Part shown: positions 46,092 through 55,124 of the stretch, in pieces
Position numbering within the stretch: position 1 is the first letter of the stretch
Layout of the letters: every line of letters starts with the position of its first letter
Assembly: GCA_016705005.1 (NCBI GenBank)
Contig: JADIZB010000022.1
Location: 1-64,000, forward strand
Direction of reading: 5' to 3'
Length of the DNA stretch: 64,000 nt
From: Bacteroidales bacterium
GTDB lineage: Bacteria > Bacteroidota > Bacteroidia > Bacteroidales > Lentimicrobiaceae
Made by a program: the position numbers and the translations under genes
The notes under the pieces: model-generated
The model's database searches: none
What the model saw: the letters and a program-made list of their open reading frames with translations, nothing else
What the model was told of the DNA's origin: nothing

Positions 46092-46637
46092 TTATCTGGT
46101 GAGGTGGTATCTGCGGTAGGTTCCGTAACTGCCTCCCGATCCACCTGGAATGGTTTCGCGGCGCCAGCCGGAAATTCGTATGCGCTTTTCGCTTAATTCA
46201 ACCAGGTCGAGGTACATATCGTAACCATCAACAACCAGATCTTCACCCGGAAGGGCAAAAAACAGGGTAATGTAGTTGTTGTTTCCTGAATTAAAATTGT
46301 AAGGAACCCAGGCCGATGTATCAACACGGTTGATTCCGTTTTTCAGATACCTGTGAATCATATAACCTGATCCATAACCGGGAACAGTCTGATTCGGTTT
46401 CTGAAACTCAAGGGTACCGTAATTATTGAAAGTTGAATCTGTTTGTATGGTGCTTATGCCTCCGCTGAACAGATCGGTTTTGGTAACCAGGGTATCAATG
46501 TTCCATGTACCCCCGGTAAAGATCCGGATTGTTTTTTCTGTTTCTGTTTCTGTAAGTTCTTCAACTGCCTCGCAGGAAGACAAACTGGCAATGAAAGTAA
46601 TGCAAACCAAAAACAGCAAATAATAATATCTCTTCAT
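46092..46637 (-). CDS. Small lipoprotein, lipocalin-like
   Basis: A 181-residue protein with a canonical lipobox (ASLSSC, Cys 22) and acidic follow-up (EAVEELTETETEK), suggesting surface exposure. The rest is beta-rich (GGTWNIDTLVTKTDLFSGG, GTLEFQKPNQ, RIRISGWRRETIPG) and ends RRYHLTR, resembling lipocalin-like proteins of Bacteroidota. No enzyme motif was seen. It is not obviously co-transcribed with the AraC gene upstream because a terminator lies between them. Confidence 0.72.
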   Translation of the reverse strand: MKRYYYLLFLVCITFIASLSSCEAVEELTETETEKTIRIFTGGTWNIDTLVTKTDLFSGGISTIQTDSTFNNYGTLEFQKPNQTVPGYGSGYMIHRYLKNGINRVDTSAWVPYNFNSGNNNYITLFFALPGEDLVVDGYDMYLDLVELSEKRIRISGWRRETIPGGSGGSYGTYRRYHLTR

Positions 46638-46738
46638 AATATTTAGATTGGAACAATTTTCAAACCTGTAAAATTAGATTGGAGAAATCATTAATTTATA
46701 CCGAAGAATGATGAAATTTACTACGTAATACTACGGAT

Positions 46739-46768
46739 AAAAAAAAGAGGCGCCCAAACGGAAGCCTC
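46739..46768 (-). terminator. Intrinsic terminator of the AraC-type regulator gene
   Basis: On the minus strand, GAGGC/GCCTC arms (46764-46768 and 46747-46751) are followed by a run of at least eight T. Confidence 0.75.
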
Positions 46769-46790
46769 GTGCTTGAATAAGAGAACCAAT

Positions 46791-47708
46791 TTACATTGGT
46801 TTTACCGGAATGCAGATATCCACAATAAATTTTTTCTTAGTATCCTCTTCAAGACTGTTATGGTATAATTCATAAGGGTTACCGTCGGTAGGCTGGTAGC
46901 CACTGTCGGACAACCACAGGCAGGTCTGGTTCCATGCATCGGTAAAACCTTCGGGGCCGATTTCAAAACTACCGACAACGTATTTACCGGCCGGAAGACT
47001 CAGATTGCCGAACTCTCCTTCGGTTTTCACCTCCTTATCAATGGTTATACAGGCACTCTGCCTAACTTTGTCAATGTTGGTAACCGTAGGATCGTCGTGA
47101 TAAACAGTAACGGTTTTGAGGTTGGGTGATCCGAGCAACCCCCTGGGGCCGGCCCATTTCATCAGTTTTCCGTAAGCGGTTCCGATCTGATCGAAGGCAC
47201 CGGTGTGCCGGCAATAAATCAGGTTCATAGCGGGCATCTCCTTAATCTGAAAATTTTTCATTTCTGTAATGGTTTTTATGGTTTCTACGCTACAAACGTA
47301 ACCAACCTCTCCATTACCGGATTTACCGTTCTTGCTTATTGATTGACGGATCTTGCTAAGTTCGGCGGATTTCTGGGTTCTGAAATTCCTTGCGCTTACA
47401 CCAAACTGATCACGGAAATTCCTGCAGAAAACGGAAGCACTTCCATAGCCACACTCATAAGCAACTTCATTCACAGGCTTTCCCGGTTCATTCAGCAAAA
47501 GTGACGCTGCTTTTTCAATCCGCAGCCGTTTAATAAAACTGTACAATGGTTCACCTACAAAGGCGCTGAAAATCCTGTGAAAATGATAAGCAGAGAAGTT
47601 GGCAATCCCGGCCAGTTTTTCAATGCTCAGTTCCTCGTCAAGGTGGTGATCAATATAGTCAATCACCTTATTGATGCGGTGAATATACTCTTTGTGCGAC
47701 GGATTCAT
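46791..47708 (-). CDS. AraC-family regulator with GyrI-like ligand domain
   Basis: A 305-residue transcription factor. The N-terminal AraC double helix-turn-helix (YIDHHLDEELSIEKLAGIANFSAYHFHRIFSAFVGEPLYSFIKRLRIEKAA, then NEVAYECGYGSASVFCRNFRDQFGVSARNFR) is followed by a GyrI/Rob-like effector-binding domain (MPAMNLIYCRHTGAFDQIGTAYGKLMKWA ... LWLSDSGYQPTDGNPYELY). Such proteins respond to small hydrophobic or cationic ligands, often activating efflux or detoxification genes. No obvious target is adjacent. The ATG at 47708 is preferred; an in-frame ATG at 47735 adds nine residues. Confidence 0.9.
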   Translation of the reverse strand: MNPSHKEYIHRINKVIDYIDHHLDEELSIEKLAGIANFSAYHFHRIFSAFVGEPLYSFIKRLRIEKAASLLLNEPGKPVNEVAYECGYGSASVFCRNFRDQFGVSARNFRTQKSAELSKIRQSISKNGKSGNGEVGYVCSVETIKTITEMKNFQIKEMPAMNLIYCRHTGAFDQIGTAYGKLMKWAGPRGLLGSPNLKTVTVYHDDPTVTNIDKVRQSACITIDKEVKTEGEFGNLSLPAGKYVVGSFEIGPEGFTDAWNQTCLWLSDSGYQPTDGNPYELYHNSLEEDTKKKFIVDICIPVKPM

Positions 47709-47772
47709 AAATATGGTTTCTTCTGGGAATGACATTAAGTCCTTTCACAGTCCGGTACCTTGAAAGATTTCA

Positions 47773-49203
47773 TTATTCAATTTCGACAACAGGCCAGGGG
47801 ACAGCTGAAACCCAGGCCCCCCGGGTAAAATCAGGGACCCGGACACTATTACTTTTGTCGTTCACAGATTTTTCGCTCAGGTGAACGATGGATGACCATG
47901 CGGCCGCGTCGTAAACATCCTGATCGAGCGGGAGGCCTTTCCGCAAACAATAAATCAGGCGGTAGTCCATGATGAAGTCCATGCCCCCATGTCCGCCAAC
48001 TTGTCTTGCCTTTTCACCGATCTGACGTGCCAGCGGATGCTCATACTTTTGGAGCAACGCATCCAGTTCTTCGGGTTTCTTAAACTGATGGGATGAAGGC
48101 TCCAGTGCTATTGCCTGTTGGGGATATTTTCTGGCCATCCCTTTGGTTCCACTGATGAGGTGAATACGATCATAGGGACGGGGGCTGGTGGTATCGTGTT
48201 GAATTTTAAGTGTCCGGCCGTTTATTGTGCGGATCAGGGTGGTATTCATGTCTCCAAGAAGGTAGGCCTTGCGTGCCTCCGGAGAATCGGGACCAAATTC
48301 TTGTGCTGCATAGAGACTGATTCCTGCCTGTTTGGTCGACATTGAAGTAAGATAGTCGAAGCGATCGCCGCGGTTAATGCCCATTATCTGGGCGATGGGG
48401 CCCAAACCATGAGTAGGGTAGAGGTTGCCATTGTGTTTTTTACTGAATTCAAGCCGCCAGTGGTTATAGTATCCCCCGTCCTTCTGTTCAAGGAATTTCC
48501 ATTCCCGAAGATCATGAATATATGCCCCTTCGGCATGAATAATTTCTCCAAAAATTCCCTGACGGGCCATATTCAATGTTGCCAGTTCAAAAAAGTCATA
48601 GCAGCAATTTTCCAGCATCATACAATGGCGGCGTGTTTCCTCGGAGGTATTTACCAGCTGCCAGCACTCCTCAACGGAAATAGCGGCCGGCACCTCTATA
48701 GCCGCATGCTTTCCGTGTTTCATTGCATAAACAGCTATGGGTGTATGTAAGTCCCAGGGCGTGCAGTTATAAACCAGATCAACATCCTCTCTTTCACAGA
48801 TTTTCATCCAGTCGTCAATACCAGTATAGGTAGCTGCTGCCGGCAGGCCAGCTTCCTGAATTTTCCGGTTTGCTGTTCTGACAAAATCGGGGACCAGATC
48901 GCATAGGGCTGTAAACTGTACACCCTCAATTTGCAAAAGCCGGTCAACAGCTTCACTACCCCGCATACCAATGCCGATGATAGCAATCCGGACCTTTTCG
49001 AGTGGTTCACAGGCCAGGCCCATGGCAGATTTGTTCCCTGTCGGTGTTTCATTTCCCGGGTCAAGGGCCGGATTATCCCTTTCTATCGCAGGATTGTCAG
49101 AGGATGAAAATACATTACTGACTGACCCGAGACTTAGGGCTGCAGTTCCAAGTGCTGCCAGCTTCAGAAAATCGCGCCGGCTGCTTGTATCTTTCTTTTT
49201 CAT
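47773..49203 (-). CDS. Tat-exported GH109-like Gfo/Idh/MocA glycosidase or oxidoreductase
   Basis: A 476-residue protein from the ATG at 49203. The twin-arginine signal SSRRDFLKLAALGTAALS indicates folded export by the Tat system, consistent with tatA at 36850. The NAD-binding fold (RIAIIGIGMRGSEAVDRL) and conserved segments YNCTPWDLHTPIAVYAMKHGKHAAIEVPAA, GGYYNHWRLEFSKKHNGNLYPTHGLGPIAQIMGINRGDRFDYL match family GH109. This family hydrolyses alpha-N-acetylgalactosamine linkages by an NAD-dependent redox mechanism. Substrate specificity is uncertain from sequence. The gene is between an AraC regulator and gldD and has no sugar transporter beside it. Confidence 0.85.
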   Translation of the reverse strand: MKKKDTSSRRDFLKLAALGTAALSLGSVSNVFSSSDNPAIERDNPALDPGNETPTGNKSAMGLACEPLEKVRIAIIGIGMRGSEAVDRLLQIEGVQFTALCDLVPDFVRTANRKIQEAGLPAAATYTGIDDWMKICEREDVDLVYNCTPWDLHTPIAVYAMKHGKHAAIEVPAAISVEECWQLVNTSEETRRHCMMLENCCYDFFELATLNMARQGIFGEIIHAEGAYIHDLREWKFLEQKDGGYYNHWRLEFSKKHNGNLYPTHGLGPIAQIMGINRGDRFDYLTSMSTKQAGISLYAAQEFGPDSPEARKAYLLGDMNTTLIRTINGRTLKIQHDTTSPRPYDRIHLISGTKGMARKYPQQAIALEPSSHQFKKPEELDALLQKYEHPLARQIGEKARQVGGHGGMDFIMDYRLIYCLRKGLPLDQDVYDAAAWSSIVHLSEKSVNDKSNSVRVPDFTRGAWVSAVPWPVVEIE

Positions 49204-49299
49204 GGTTGAAGGATAAAAGCAAATTTTGAACAATTGTTATATCAGCATTGAAGTTATTGTGGTAACCAAATAACAATATGGATTGGAAAAATTAAGGAA

Positions 49300-49902
49300 T
49301 TATTTCCAATTCAAGGTCTCCAGCATATGCTGAATATCGCCTTTGATAAAATCGATGACCGGAGCCAGGGAATCGTTGTTTGGTATAACATCGAAATACA
49401 ATGCGCCGCGGAGAAAGTGAGTTGTGCTGTCGGTTACAAAAAACTGATATGGCGATGCTGCACCGGTCCCCTTGATGTCATATACCAGGCCAAAAACTCT
49501 TTGTGCTTTATTTTCGATCCGGATTTCTTCGATGGCTGATGCTTTCGGAATATGCTTGACTACAAGTGAATGGGCATCTTCGGTATAGGTACCAAGGTTG
49601 TTGTTCACGGCTTTATAACTAAGGTGCACACGCCCTTTAAATCTGGGAAAATCAATATTAATCCAGTTGGCTTCAGCCGGGGCATGAATATCCCTGGTAA
49701 TCCTCGAATATACAGGAACCTCAAAAGAATATGGAAAAATACTGTCCAGAAGCCTGTACTCTCTCGTGGGCAGGTCAATGCGAAAATAGCCCCTTGGTTT
49801 CGGAGTAGCGTTTTCGCTGCATGAAACACAAAACAGAAAGCCAAATCCGATCAGAGATAGAAAAGTAAGATGACGGAAAACCGGATGGGTTGGTTGTATC
49901 AT
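49300..49902 (-). CDS. gldD: Gliding motility lipoprotein GldD
   Basis: A 200-residue lipoprotein (LFCVSC lipobox, Cys at about 28) with the GldD body PKPRGYFRIDLPTREYRLLDSIFPYSFEVPVYS, NWINIDFPRFKGRVHLSYK and a C-terminal DFIKGDIQHMLETLNWK. It is needed for gliding and type IX secretion in flavobacteria. It lies 29 bp after gldE on the same strand, the usual gldE-gldD arrangement. Its presence implies the organism has type IX secretion or gliding components elsewhere. Confidence 0.92.
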   Translation of the reverse strand: MIQPTHPVFRHLTFLSLIGFGFLFCVSCSENATPKPRGYFRIDLPTREYRLLDSIFPYSFEVPVYSRITRDIHAPAEANWINIDFPRFKGRVHLSYKAVNNNLGTYTEDAHSLVVKHIPKASAIEEIRIENKAQRVFGLVYDIKGTGAASPYQFFVTDSTTHFLRGALYFDVIPNNDSLAPVIDFIKGDIQHMLETLNWK

Positions 49903-49931
49903 TTGAATTGGTTGTTATGAGGGGAAATCAT

Positions 49932-51284
49932 TTATTCGTTGACTATACTTACCCTAATTCTTTTGATACGTCTTTTATCAACAGTTTCGGCGCGGAAAAC
50001 ATATTGCTGGAATTGAAATTTTTCATTTGTTTCAGGAATTTTTCCTGCCAGTTCAAGTATTAATCCGGCAAGTGTATCCGATTCACCTTTGGCATCTTCA
50101 AAGATCCGGTCTTCAATTCCCAGCACTTTACAGAAATCATTCAGCAGTGTTTTTCCTTCGAAAATGTAATTGAGGTCATCAATTTTAGTATAGTTACTGG
50201 AATCACTTTCATTATCGAATTCGTCGTTGATTTCTCCTACAATTTCTTCCAGGATATCTTCGAGTGTAATGATACCTGAAGTGCCTCCATATTCATCAAC
50301 CACTACGGCCATATGGATTTTCTTGGCTTGAAATTCCTGTAAAAGGTCGTTGATTCTTTTATTCTCAGGAACGAAGAAGGCCGTCCTCTGTAATTGTTGC
50401 CATCTGAAATCATCATCCCTGTTAAGGTGCTGTAAAATGTCCTTGATGTAAAGAATACCCGTTACATTATCAAAACTTTCGCTGAAAACCGGAATTCTGG
50501 AATATCCTGAATCAAGTATAGCTGCCAAAAGGGAAGAATATGGAATGTTATCTTCAACAGCAGTAACATCAATTCTGGGGCGCATAATTTCTTTAACTGC
50601 GATGTCACCGAACTTGACTATTCCTTTCAGGATTTTTCTTTCTTCTTCAGGAGTGCTGTTGTCGGAAGTAGTGAGGTCTAAAGCTTCTGACAAGTCGTCA
50701 ATTGAGATATCATGACCTTTTCGGGCGATTCGTTTATCAATGATTGCTGTTGATTTAACAAGCGCAGTACTCAGTGGGTAAAACACTTTTCTCATGATCA
50801 GCATTGGATGTGCCATCAGGTGAGCTGTTGAAACAGCATTCTGTGAAGCATAGATTTTTGGCATTATTTCTCCGAACAACAAAATGAGTGCGGTTACTAT
50901 AATTACCTGAATCATAAATCCAAGAATCGGAGTTTCCGCAAAATCGAAGAGCCCGTTCATGACAAAAGAGGAAATAATAACAATGGCTACATTAACAAAA
51001 TTATTGGCAATCAGTATTGTGGCAAGCAGTCGTTTTGGCCTTTCAAGCAAAAAGAGAATCAATTGGCCTGATTTACTTTGATCGTTTCTTAATCCGTTTA
51101 ACTGGGCCGGACTTAAGGAAAAGAATGCAATTTCGGAACCGCTGATGGCCGCTGAAAGAATCAGCAACAATGCCATCATGACAAGACCGGTGATTATCCC
51201 GGGCGTAAAAGGGCCGGTATATATGCCCAGCATTATTGCCAACACCTGAAGAGACGGGCCAGTTACGGGTTCCACCAATACCAA
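49932..51284 (-). CDS. gldE: Gliding motility-associated protein GldE (CNNM/CorC-like)
   Basis: A 450-residue protein. The N-terminal CNNM/DUF21 membrane domain has four hydrophobic segments (GLVMMALLLILSAAISGSEIAFFSLS ... IMPKIYASQNAVS), followed by two CBS domains (IMRPRIDVTAVEDNIPYSSLLAAILDSGYSRIPVF and AFFVPENKRINDLLQEFQAKKIHMAVVVDEYGGTSGIITLEDILEEIVGEI) and a CorC/HlyC domain (NYIFEGKTLLNDFCKVLG). This is the hemolysin-like magnesium/cobalt transporter family; coupling to gldD makes GldE the best name. A near-consensus TATCTTTA -7 box lies upstream on the minus strand (51320-51327). Confidence 0.92.
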   Translation of the reverse strand: MVLVEPVTGPSLQVLAIMLGIYTGPFTPGIITGLVMMALLLILSAAISGSEIAFFSLSPAQLNGLRNDQSKSGQLILFLLERPKRLLATILIANNFVNVAIVIISSFVMNGLFDFAETPILGFMIQVIIVTALILLFGEIMPKIYASQNAVSTAHLMAHPMLIMRKVFYPLSTALVKSTAIIDKRIARKGHDISIDDLSEALDLTTSDNSTPEEERKILKGIVKFGDIAVKEIMRPRIDVTAVEDNIPYSSLLAAILDSGYSRIPVFSESFDNVTGILYIKDILQHLNRDDDFRWQQLQRTAFFVPENKRINDLLQEFQAKKIHMAVVVDEYGGTSGIITLEDILEEIVGEINDEFDNESDSSNYTKIDDLNYIFEGKTLLNDFCKVLGIEDRIFEDAKGESDTLAGLILELAGKIPETNEKFQFQQYVFRAETVDKRRIKRIRVSIVNE

Positions 51285-51391
51285 AAATTTTAGAAGCCTG
51301 ATTTGTAATGCAGACGGTGTAAAGATAGTAAAAAGCTGAGTATATTCAGAACCGGCAATATGCCGGTGTGCGTAAGCAGATTACCTTTGTT

Positions 51392-52468
51392 TTATTTGTA
51401 TTCAAGGACCTCAATTTCACCTTTAATAACACCAATGGCATTCATTGCCAGGGCATCAACATCATCTTCGTCAGGATAAATGGCGATTGCAGCTATCTTT
51501 TCCACTTTACCGGTAAGGTTCTTTGTAAATTCATTGTAGTGGAAGAGATCGCCGGACAGGATAATGGCATCCGGTTTTCCTTCAAGAACTGTGCACATCG
51601 CCCCGATCTCCTTGGCTAACTGATATGCCATTGCTGAAAGAATAAATGAAGCCCTTTCATCACCGGCAGCGATTCGGTTTTCTATAGTATTCAGGTTTGT
51701 AGTGCCAAGGTAAGCATATAATCCACCTTTGGCAGTAATCATTTCCATTATTTCTGCCTGGGTATGCTTTCCACTGAAGCAAAGGCGGATAAGGTCGCCG
51801 GCAGGGAGTGTTCCGGCCCTTTCCATTGAAAAAGGTCCATCACCATCAAAAGCCTGGTTTACATCGACTACCCGACCTAGTTTATGAGCCCCAACAGAGA
51901 TTCCACCTCCACCGGCATGAGCAACAAGAAGGTTCAGTTCTTCATATTTCCTGCTGATTGATTTTGCATACTTTCTGGCCACTACCTTCTGGTTCAGGGC
52001 ATGGAACACGGACTTGCGTTCAAACAGGGGGTGACCGGAAATTCTGGCTACATCGGCTAATTCATCAACTACAACAGGATCGGCAATTATTGCTTTTGCA
52101 TTGGTCATTGCTGCAATATCAGACGCTATGATTCCGCCCAGATTGGTGGCATGCATCCCCATAACACCATCGAGAAGGTCTTCCCGCATCCGCTGATTGA
52201 CTTCATAAACGCCTGATTTAACAGGTTTCACCAGGCCTCCTCGTGCAACCACTATCTGAAGTTTGTTTACATTGATATCATTATCTTTAAGTTCCTGCAG
52301 GATAGCGTTTTTCCTCATTTCAACCTGACCGGGAATACTTCCACAGGCCGCCAGCTGTTCATCGGTATACTTAATGGTTTTCAGGAAACACATTTTGGAG
52401 TCTTTATAGACGGCTATTTTTGAGGAGGTGTTTTTAGGGTTGATAACCAGAATAATCCCAAGGGTCAT
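51392..52468 (-). CDS. buk: Butyrate kinase
   Basis: A 358-residue ASKHA-fold kinase making butyrate and ATP from butyryl phosphate and ADP. Motifs: INPKNTSSKIAVYKD (phosphate 1), VARGGLVKPVKSGVYEVN, HATNLGGIIASDIA, VAHAGGGGISVGAHKLGRVVDVNQAFDGDGPFSMERAG and IILSGDLFHYN. It has the usual length and intact motifs. The phosphotransbutyrylase gene (ptb) normally next door is not in this window, so the partner enzyme may be elsewhere or a branched-chain variant may be used. Confidence 0.94.
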   Translation of the reverse strand: MTLGIILVINPKNTSSKIAVYKDSKMCFLKTIKYTDEQLAACGSIPGQVEMRKNAILQELKDNDINVNKLQIVVARGGLVKPVKSGVYEVNQRMREDLLDGVMGMHATNLGGIIASDIAAMTNAKAIIADPVVVDELADVARISGHPLFERKSVFHALNQKVVARKYAKSISRKYEELNLLVAHAGGGGISVGAHKLGRVVDVNQAFDGDGPFSMERAGTLPAGDLIRLCFSGKHTQAEIMEMITAKGGLYAYLGTTNLNTIENRIAAGDERASFILSAMAYQLAKEIGAMCTVLEGKPDAIILSGDLFHYNEFTKNLTGKVEKIAAIAIYPDEDDVDALAMNAIGVIKGEIEVLEYK

Positions 52469-52548
52469 GAGTATAAGATTTAATTGATGATTGAAAAAGA
52501 TTGATTTTTTTTCATTAACCAGCTTTATTCATTTTTGATTTATTGAAG

Positions 52549-53004
52549 TCATCTCAGAAGTCCAACAATTTTTTCAAGATGCAGGGCATCATATTCATCA
52601 AAAGAAGCGAATTCCTTGCTATCGACATCCAGAACGGCTGTGATGTTACCTGTTTTATCGAATACCGGGACTACGATTTCACTTAAAGAACGGGAGTCAC
52701 AGGCGATATGTCCAGGGAAGCTGTGCACATCGGGTACAATGATTGTTTTTTGCTGTTCTACAGAGGCCAGACAAACACCGCCACCATTAAGTATCTGGCA
52801 GGCTGCAGGGCCCTGGTACGGACCGACAATAAGCCGGGAACCATCCACACGGTAAAATCCGCACCAAAAGAAATAGTCCATTTTGTTATAAAGAATTGCA
52901 GCAATGGTAGCCATTCTGGCCGTCTGATCCGGGCTTTTGACCATTAAATCAGCAATCTGGGCATACAATCTGAGGTAGCGGCCTTCTTTTTTACCTTTAT
53001 CCAT
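52549..53004 (-). CDS. msrC: GAF-domain free methionine-(R)-sulfoxide reductase
   Basis: A protein of about 151 residues of the fRMsr family. The GAF fold includes FFWCGFYRVDGSRLIVGPYQGPAACQIL, GGGVCLASVEQQKTIIVPDVHSFPGHIACDSRSLSEIVVPVF and VLDVDSKEFASFDEYDALHLE. The three conserved Cys (AAC, GVC, IAC) match the catalytic and resolving positions. It reduces free methionine-R-sulfoxide. In-frame ATGs lie at 53055, 53010 and 53004; the last is chosen because family members begin just before KEGRYLRLY. Confidence 0.9.
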   Translation of the reverse strand: MDKGKKEGRYLRLYAQIADLMVKSPDQTARMATIAAILYNKMDYFFWCGFYRVDGSRLIVGPYQGPAACQILNGGGVCLASVEQQKTIIVPDVHSFPGHIACDSRSLSEIVVPVFDKTGNITAVLDVDSKEFASFDEYDALHLEKIVGLLR

Positions 53005-53221
53005 AATCATAAAGATCAATGAGCATGAAAATTGCAGAAAAACTGAACGATTCAAATTTATGCAAAAATGTCAAACGTGGCGAAAAGGCGGGTAGTAATC
53101 CTTCAGAATAAATTACGAGAGTCTATAGAGCTGAACCGGTAAAATCACCGTGTAACAGACGGCCTGTGCCATCCGGCCGAAAAATGTCCTTGCCAGGGAA
53201 CCGGTTTTCGTTAAATTTTAG

Positions 53222-53229
53222 TACTTTTG
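53222..53229 (+). promoter_or_regulatory. -7 element for corA
   Basis: TACTTTTG; the leader of about 60 nt is too short for an M-box riboswitch. Confidence 0.55.
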
Positions 53230-53284
53230 CCCACCAAAAATATCCTGAGGGAATGTAGACACAGATTAATATAATCAATAAAGC

Positions 53285-53291
53285 GGGAGGG
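53285..53291 (+). promoter_or_regulatory. Strong Shine-Dalgarno-like site before corA
   Basis: GGGAGGG, 4 nt before the ATG at 53296. Strong purine-rich sites of this kind are uncommon in Bacteroidota and were not noticed at other starts in this window. Confidence 0.6.
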
Positions 53292-53295
53292 CCCA

Positions 53296-54207
53296 ATGAT
53301 TGAAACCATCAAAATAGGTACGCTAAAGTGGCATCATATACTTGACCCCACCGACGAAGATCTGCAATTTCTAAGAGACGATTTCCATTTTCACCCACTT
53401 GATATCGAAGACTGCCGGAGCCGGACCAATCAAAGGCCTAAAATCGATATTTACGATGATTATTATTTCCTGATACTTCATTTTCCTTATTTCGATCGCT
53501 GGAACCGTTTTTTAAAGGTCAAGGAGGTCAAGATATTCTGGGGCAGTGATTATATCATTACGATAGGTAAATCACACTGGGTGGTTAAGAACCTTTTCAA
53601 CAGCGGCCGAGAGCCGGAAGACAACTATCAGGTGAGGCAGGTAGGAACAAGCGATGCCCTGCTCTATAAAATTCTGGAACATCTGATGCTCGAATCCCTG
53701 TCATTACTCAGTAAGCTTGGAGTGGAAGTAGAATTAATCAACAGGGATCTGTTTAACAAAAAGGCCGAACGCACCATTGAAAGAATTTCTCTGACCAGGA
53801 AGAACATCATTCTGGTCAATACTGTATTCAAACCTCAGCTCAGGTTATTTCACAAGTTTGAATCGGGCGACATCGAAGGTTACGCAGAGAATATGGAGGA
53901 GTACTGGGGTAATATCCTAGACTACTATCAGAAAATGTGGGATATGACCGAGGATTACCAGGAAATCGTTGAAGGCCTTTCAAAAACGTTTGATTCTTTG
54001 CAGACCAACCGTACCAATGAAATAATGAAGGTACTCACCCTTATTTCATCAATTCTTCTTCCATTGACTTTCATCGCCAGCCTGTATGGGATGAATGTCG
54101 GGCTTCCCTTGCAGGATACGCATTACTCGTTCTGGCTGCTGATTGTTTTTATGGTGATTCTCGCCGGTTCGATGATCTTCTTTTTTAAGAAGAAGCGGTG
54201 GATGTGA
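53296..54207 (+). CDS. corA: CorA-type magnesium/divalent cation transporter
   Basis: A 303-residue protein. A cytoplasmic alpha/beta N-domain and long stalk helix (KILEHLMLESLSLLSKLGVEVELINRDLF...) precede two C-terminal TM helices. The selectivity motif YGMNVGLPLQDTHYSFW (GMN at residues 265-267) and the basic C-tail FFFKKKRWM are diagnostic. It forms pentameric channels importing Mg2+ or Co2+. It is monocistronic with its own promoter and Shine-Dalgarno-like site. Confidence 0.94.
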   Translation: MIETIKIGTLKWHHILDPTDEDLQFLRDDFHFHPLDIEDCRSRTNQRPKIDIYDDYYFLILHFPYFDRWNRFLKVKEVKIFWGSDYIITIGKSHWVVKNLFNSGREPEDNYQVRQVGTSDALLYKILEHLMLESLSLLSKLGVEVELINRDLFNKKAERTIERISLTRKNIILVNTVFKPQLRLFHKFESGDIEGYAENMEEYWGNILDYYQKMWDMTEDYQEIVEGLSKTFDSLQTNRTNEIMKVLTLISSILLPLTFIASLYGMNVGLPLQDTHYSFWLLIVFMVILAGSMIFFFKKKRWM

Positions 54208-55124
54208 GTTAATTCCATGCAATGATTTTAAAAGAATTTTCCTGGTCCTCATCCGAAACAACAGTTCGGGTTTGGGACAAAAATTCCAATTTTCCACACA
54301 CGGGACATAAATTTAGAAACATTCTAAATAAGAAAATTCATTCATTAAAGGCAAAATGTGATCAGGTTGTGCCGGAATGTAATACAAATTTACGTTAAAC
54401 ATATTATATATATAACAAATAATATAAACTTGAATATATAGAAAAATTTGTTGAAATGCATCTATAAAAACCCGAAGGTTTATTTGTGATTTAAGTAGTT
54501 GGAATACAGAAATATACATTTCGCATAATTATATTAATGGTTGAGGTCAGATACATTTCGATTTTAATCTAAATCAGAGTTGTAGGTAAAAAGTCAGGTC
54601 TGGAGAAATTGCCTGTTTGGGGGTTAAATCAGCAACATATATGCAAATTATAAATATATACTTCGATCAGGCAGAAATGATAATACTCTTTAGCAAATAA
54701 ATTCTACCCGGATCTCAATATCCGATTAACCTGACCTTTAAATCATCCCATTACTTTTTACCTGATTGGCTATAAACATTCAATTCAAAAATGGAACTAA
54801 AACAGTTGCCTGAAAAAAACTACCAGCACAATGCAGTCCCGGCGTAAATGTGTTAAATTATTTTACACTTTAAAAAGCATTTCTTCAGGACTTCAACCTT
54901 ACTTGAAACAGGATCGGCCTATTCAGAAATACTACCTGAACCAAACTTTAAACAAAAGGCCATTCCGGTTAAGCTCTCCTCTCCTAATTCTCCAGGCTAT
55001 TATTTTAGATCAGTTTAAAGGGATCAATTCCTTTTTTCTGCCTTTATTCTTTACGTTGCTCTTTTAACAATTGCGACGTTTCTTTTAGAAAAAACTAAAG
55101 TAATAGATTTAAATACCTCATATC
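54208..55124. other. Long AT-rich intergenic region before the giant HYR gene
   Basis: About 900 bp without a recognisable gene, tRNA, terminator or operator. A 78-codon reading frame at 54831-55067 has no homology pattern or start context and is not called. The region could hold promoter and leader elements of the giant gene, but none is recognisable by consensus. Confidence 0.5.

Noticed and set aside
53230..53295. Possible M-box magnesium riboswitch upstream of corA
   Set aside because: The predicted leader is only about 60 nt, too short for the M-box fold.
54831..55067. 78-codon reading frame upstream of the giant gene
   Set aside because: AT-rich spacer, no recognisable domain, no promoter or start context; composition unlike the flanking genes.
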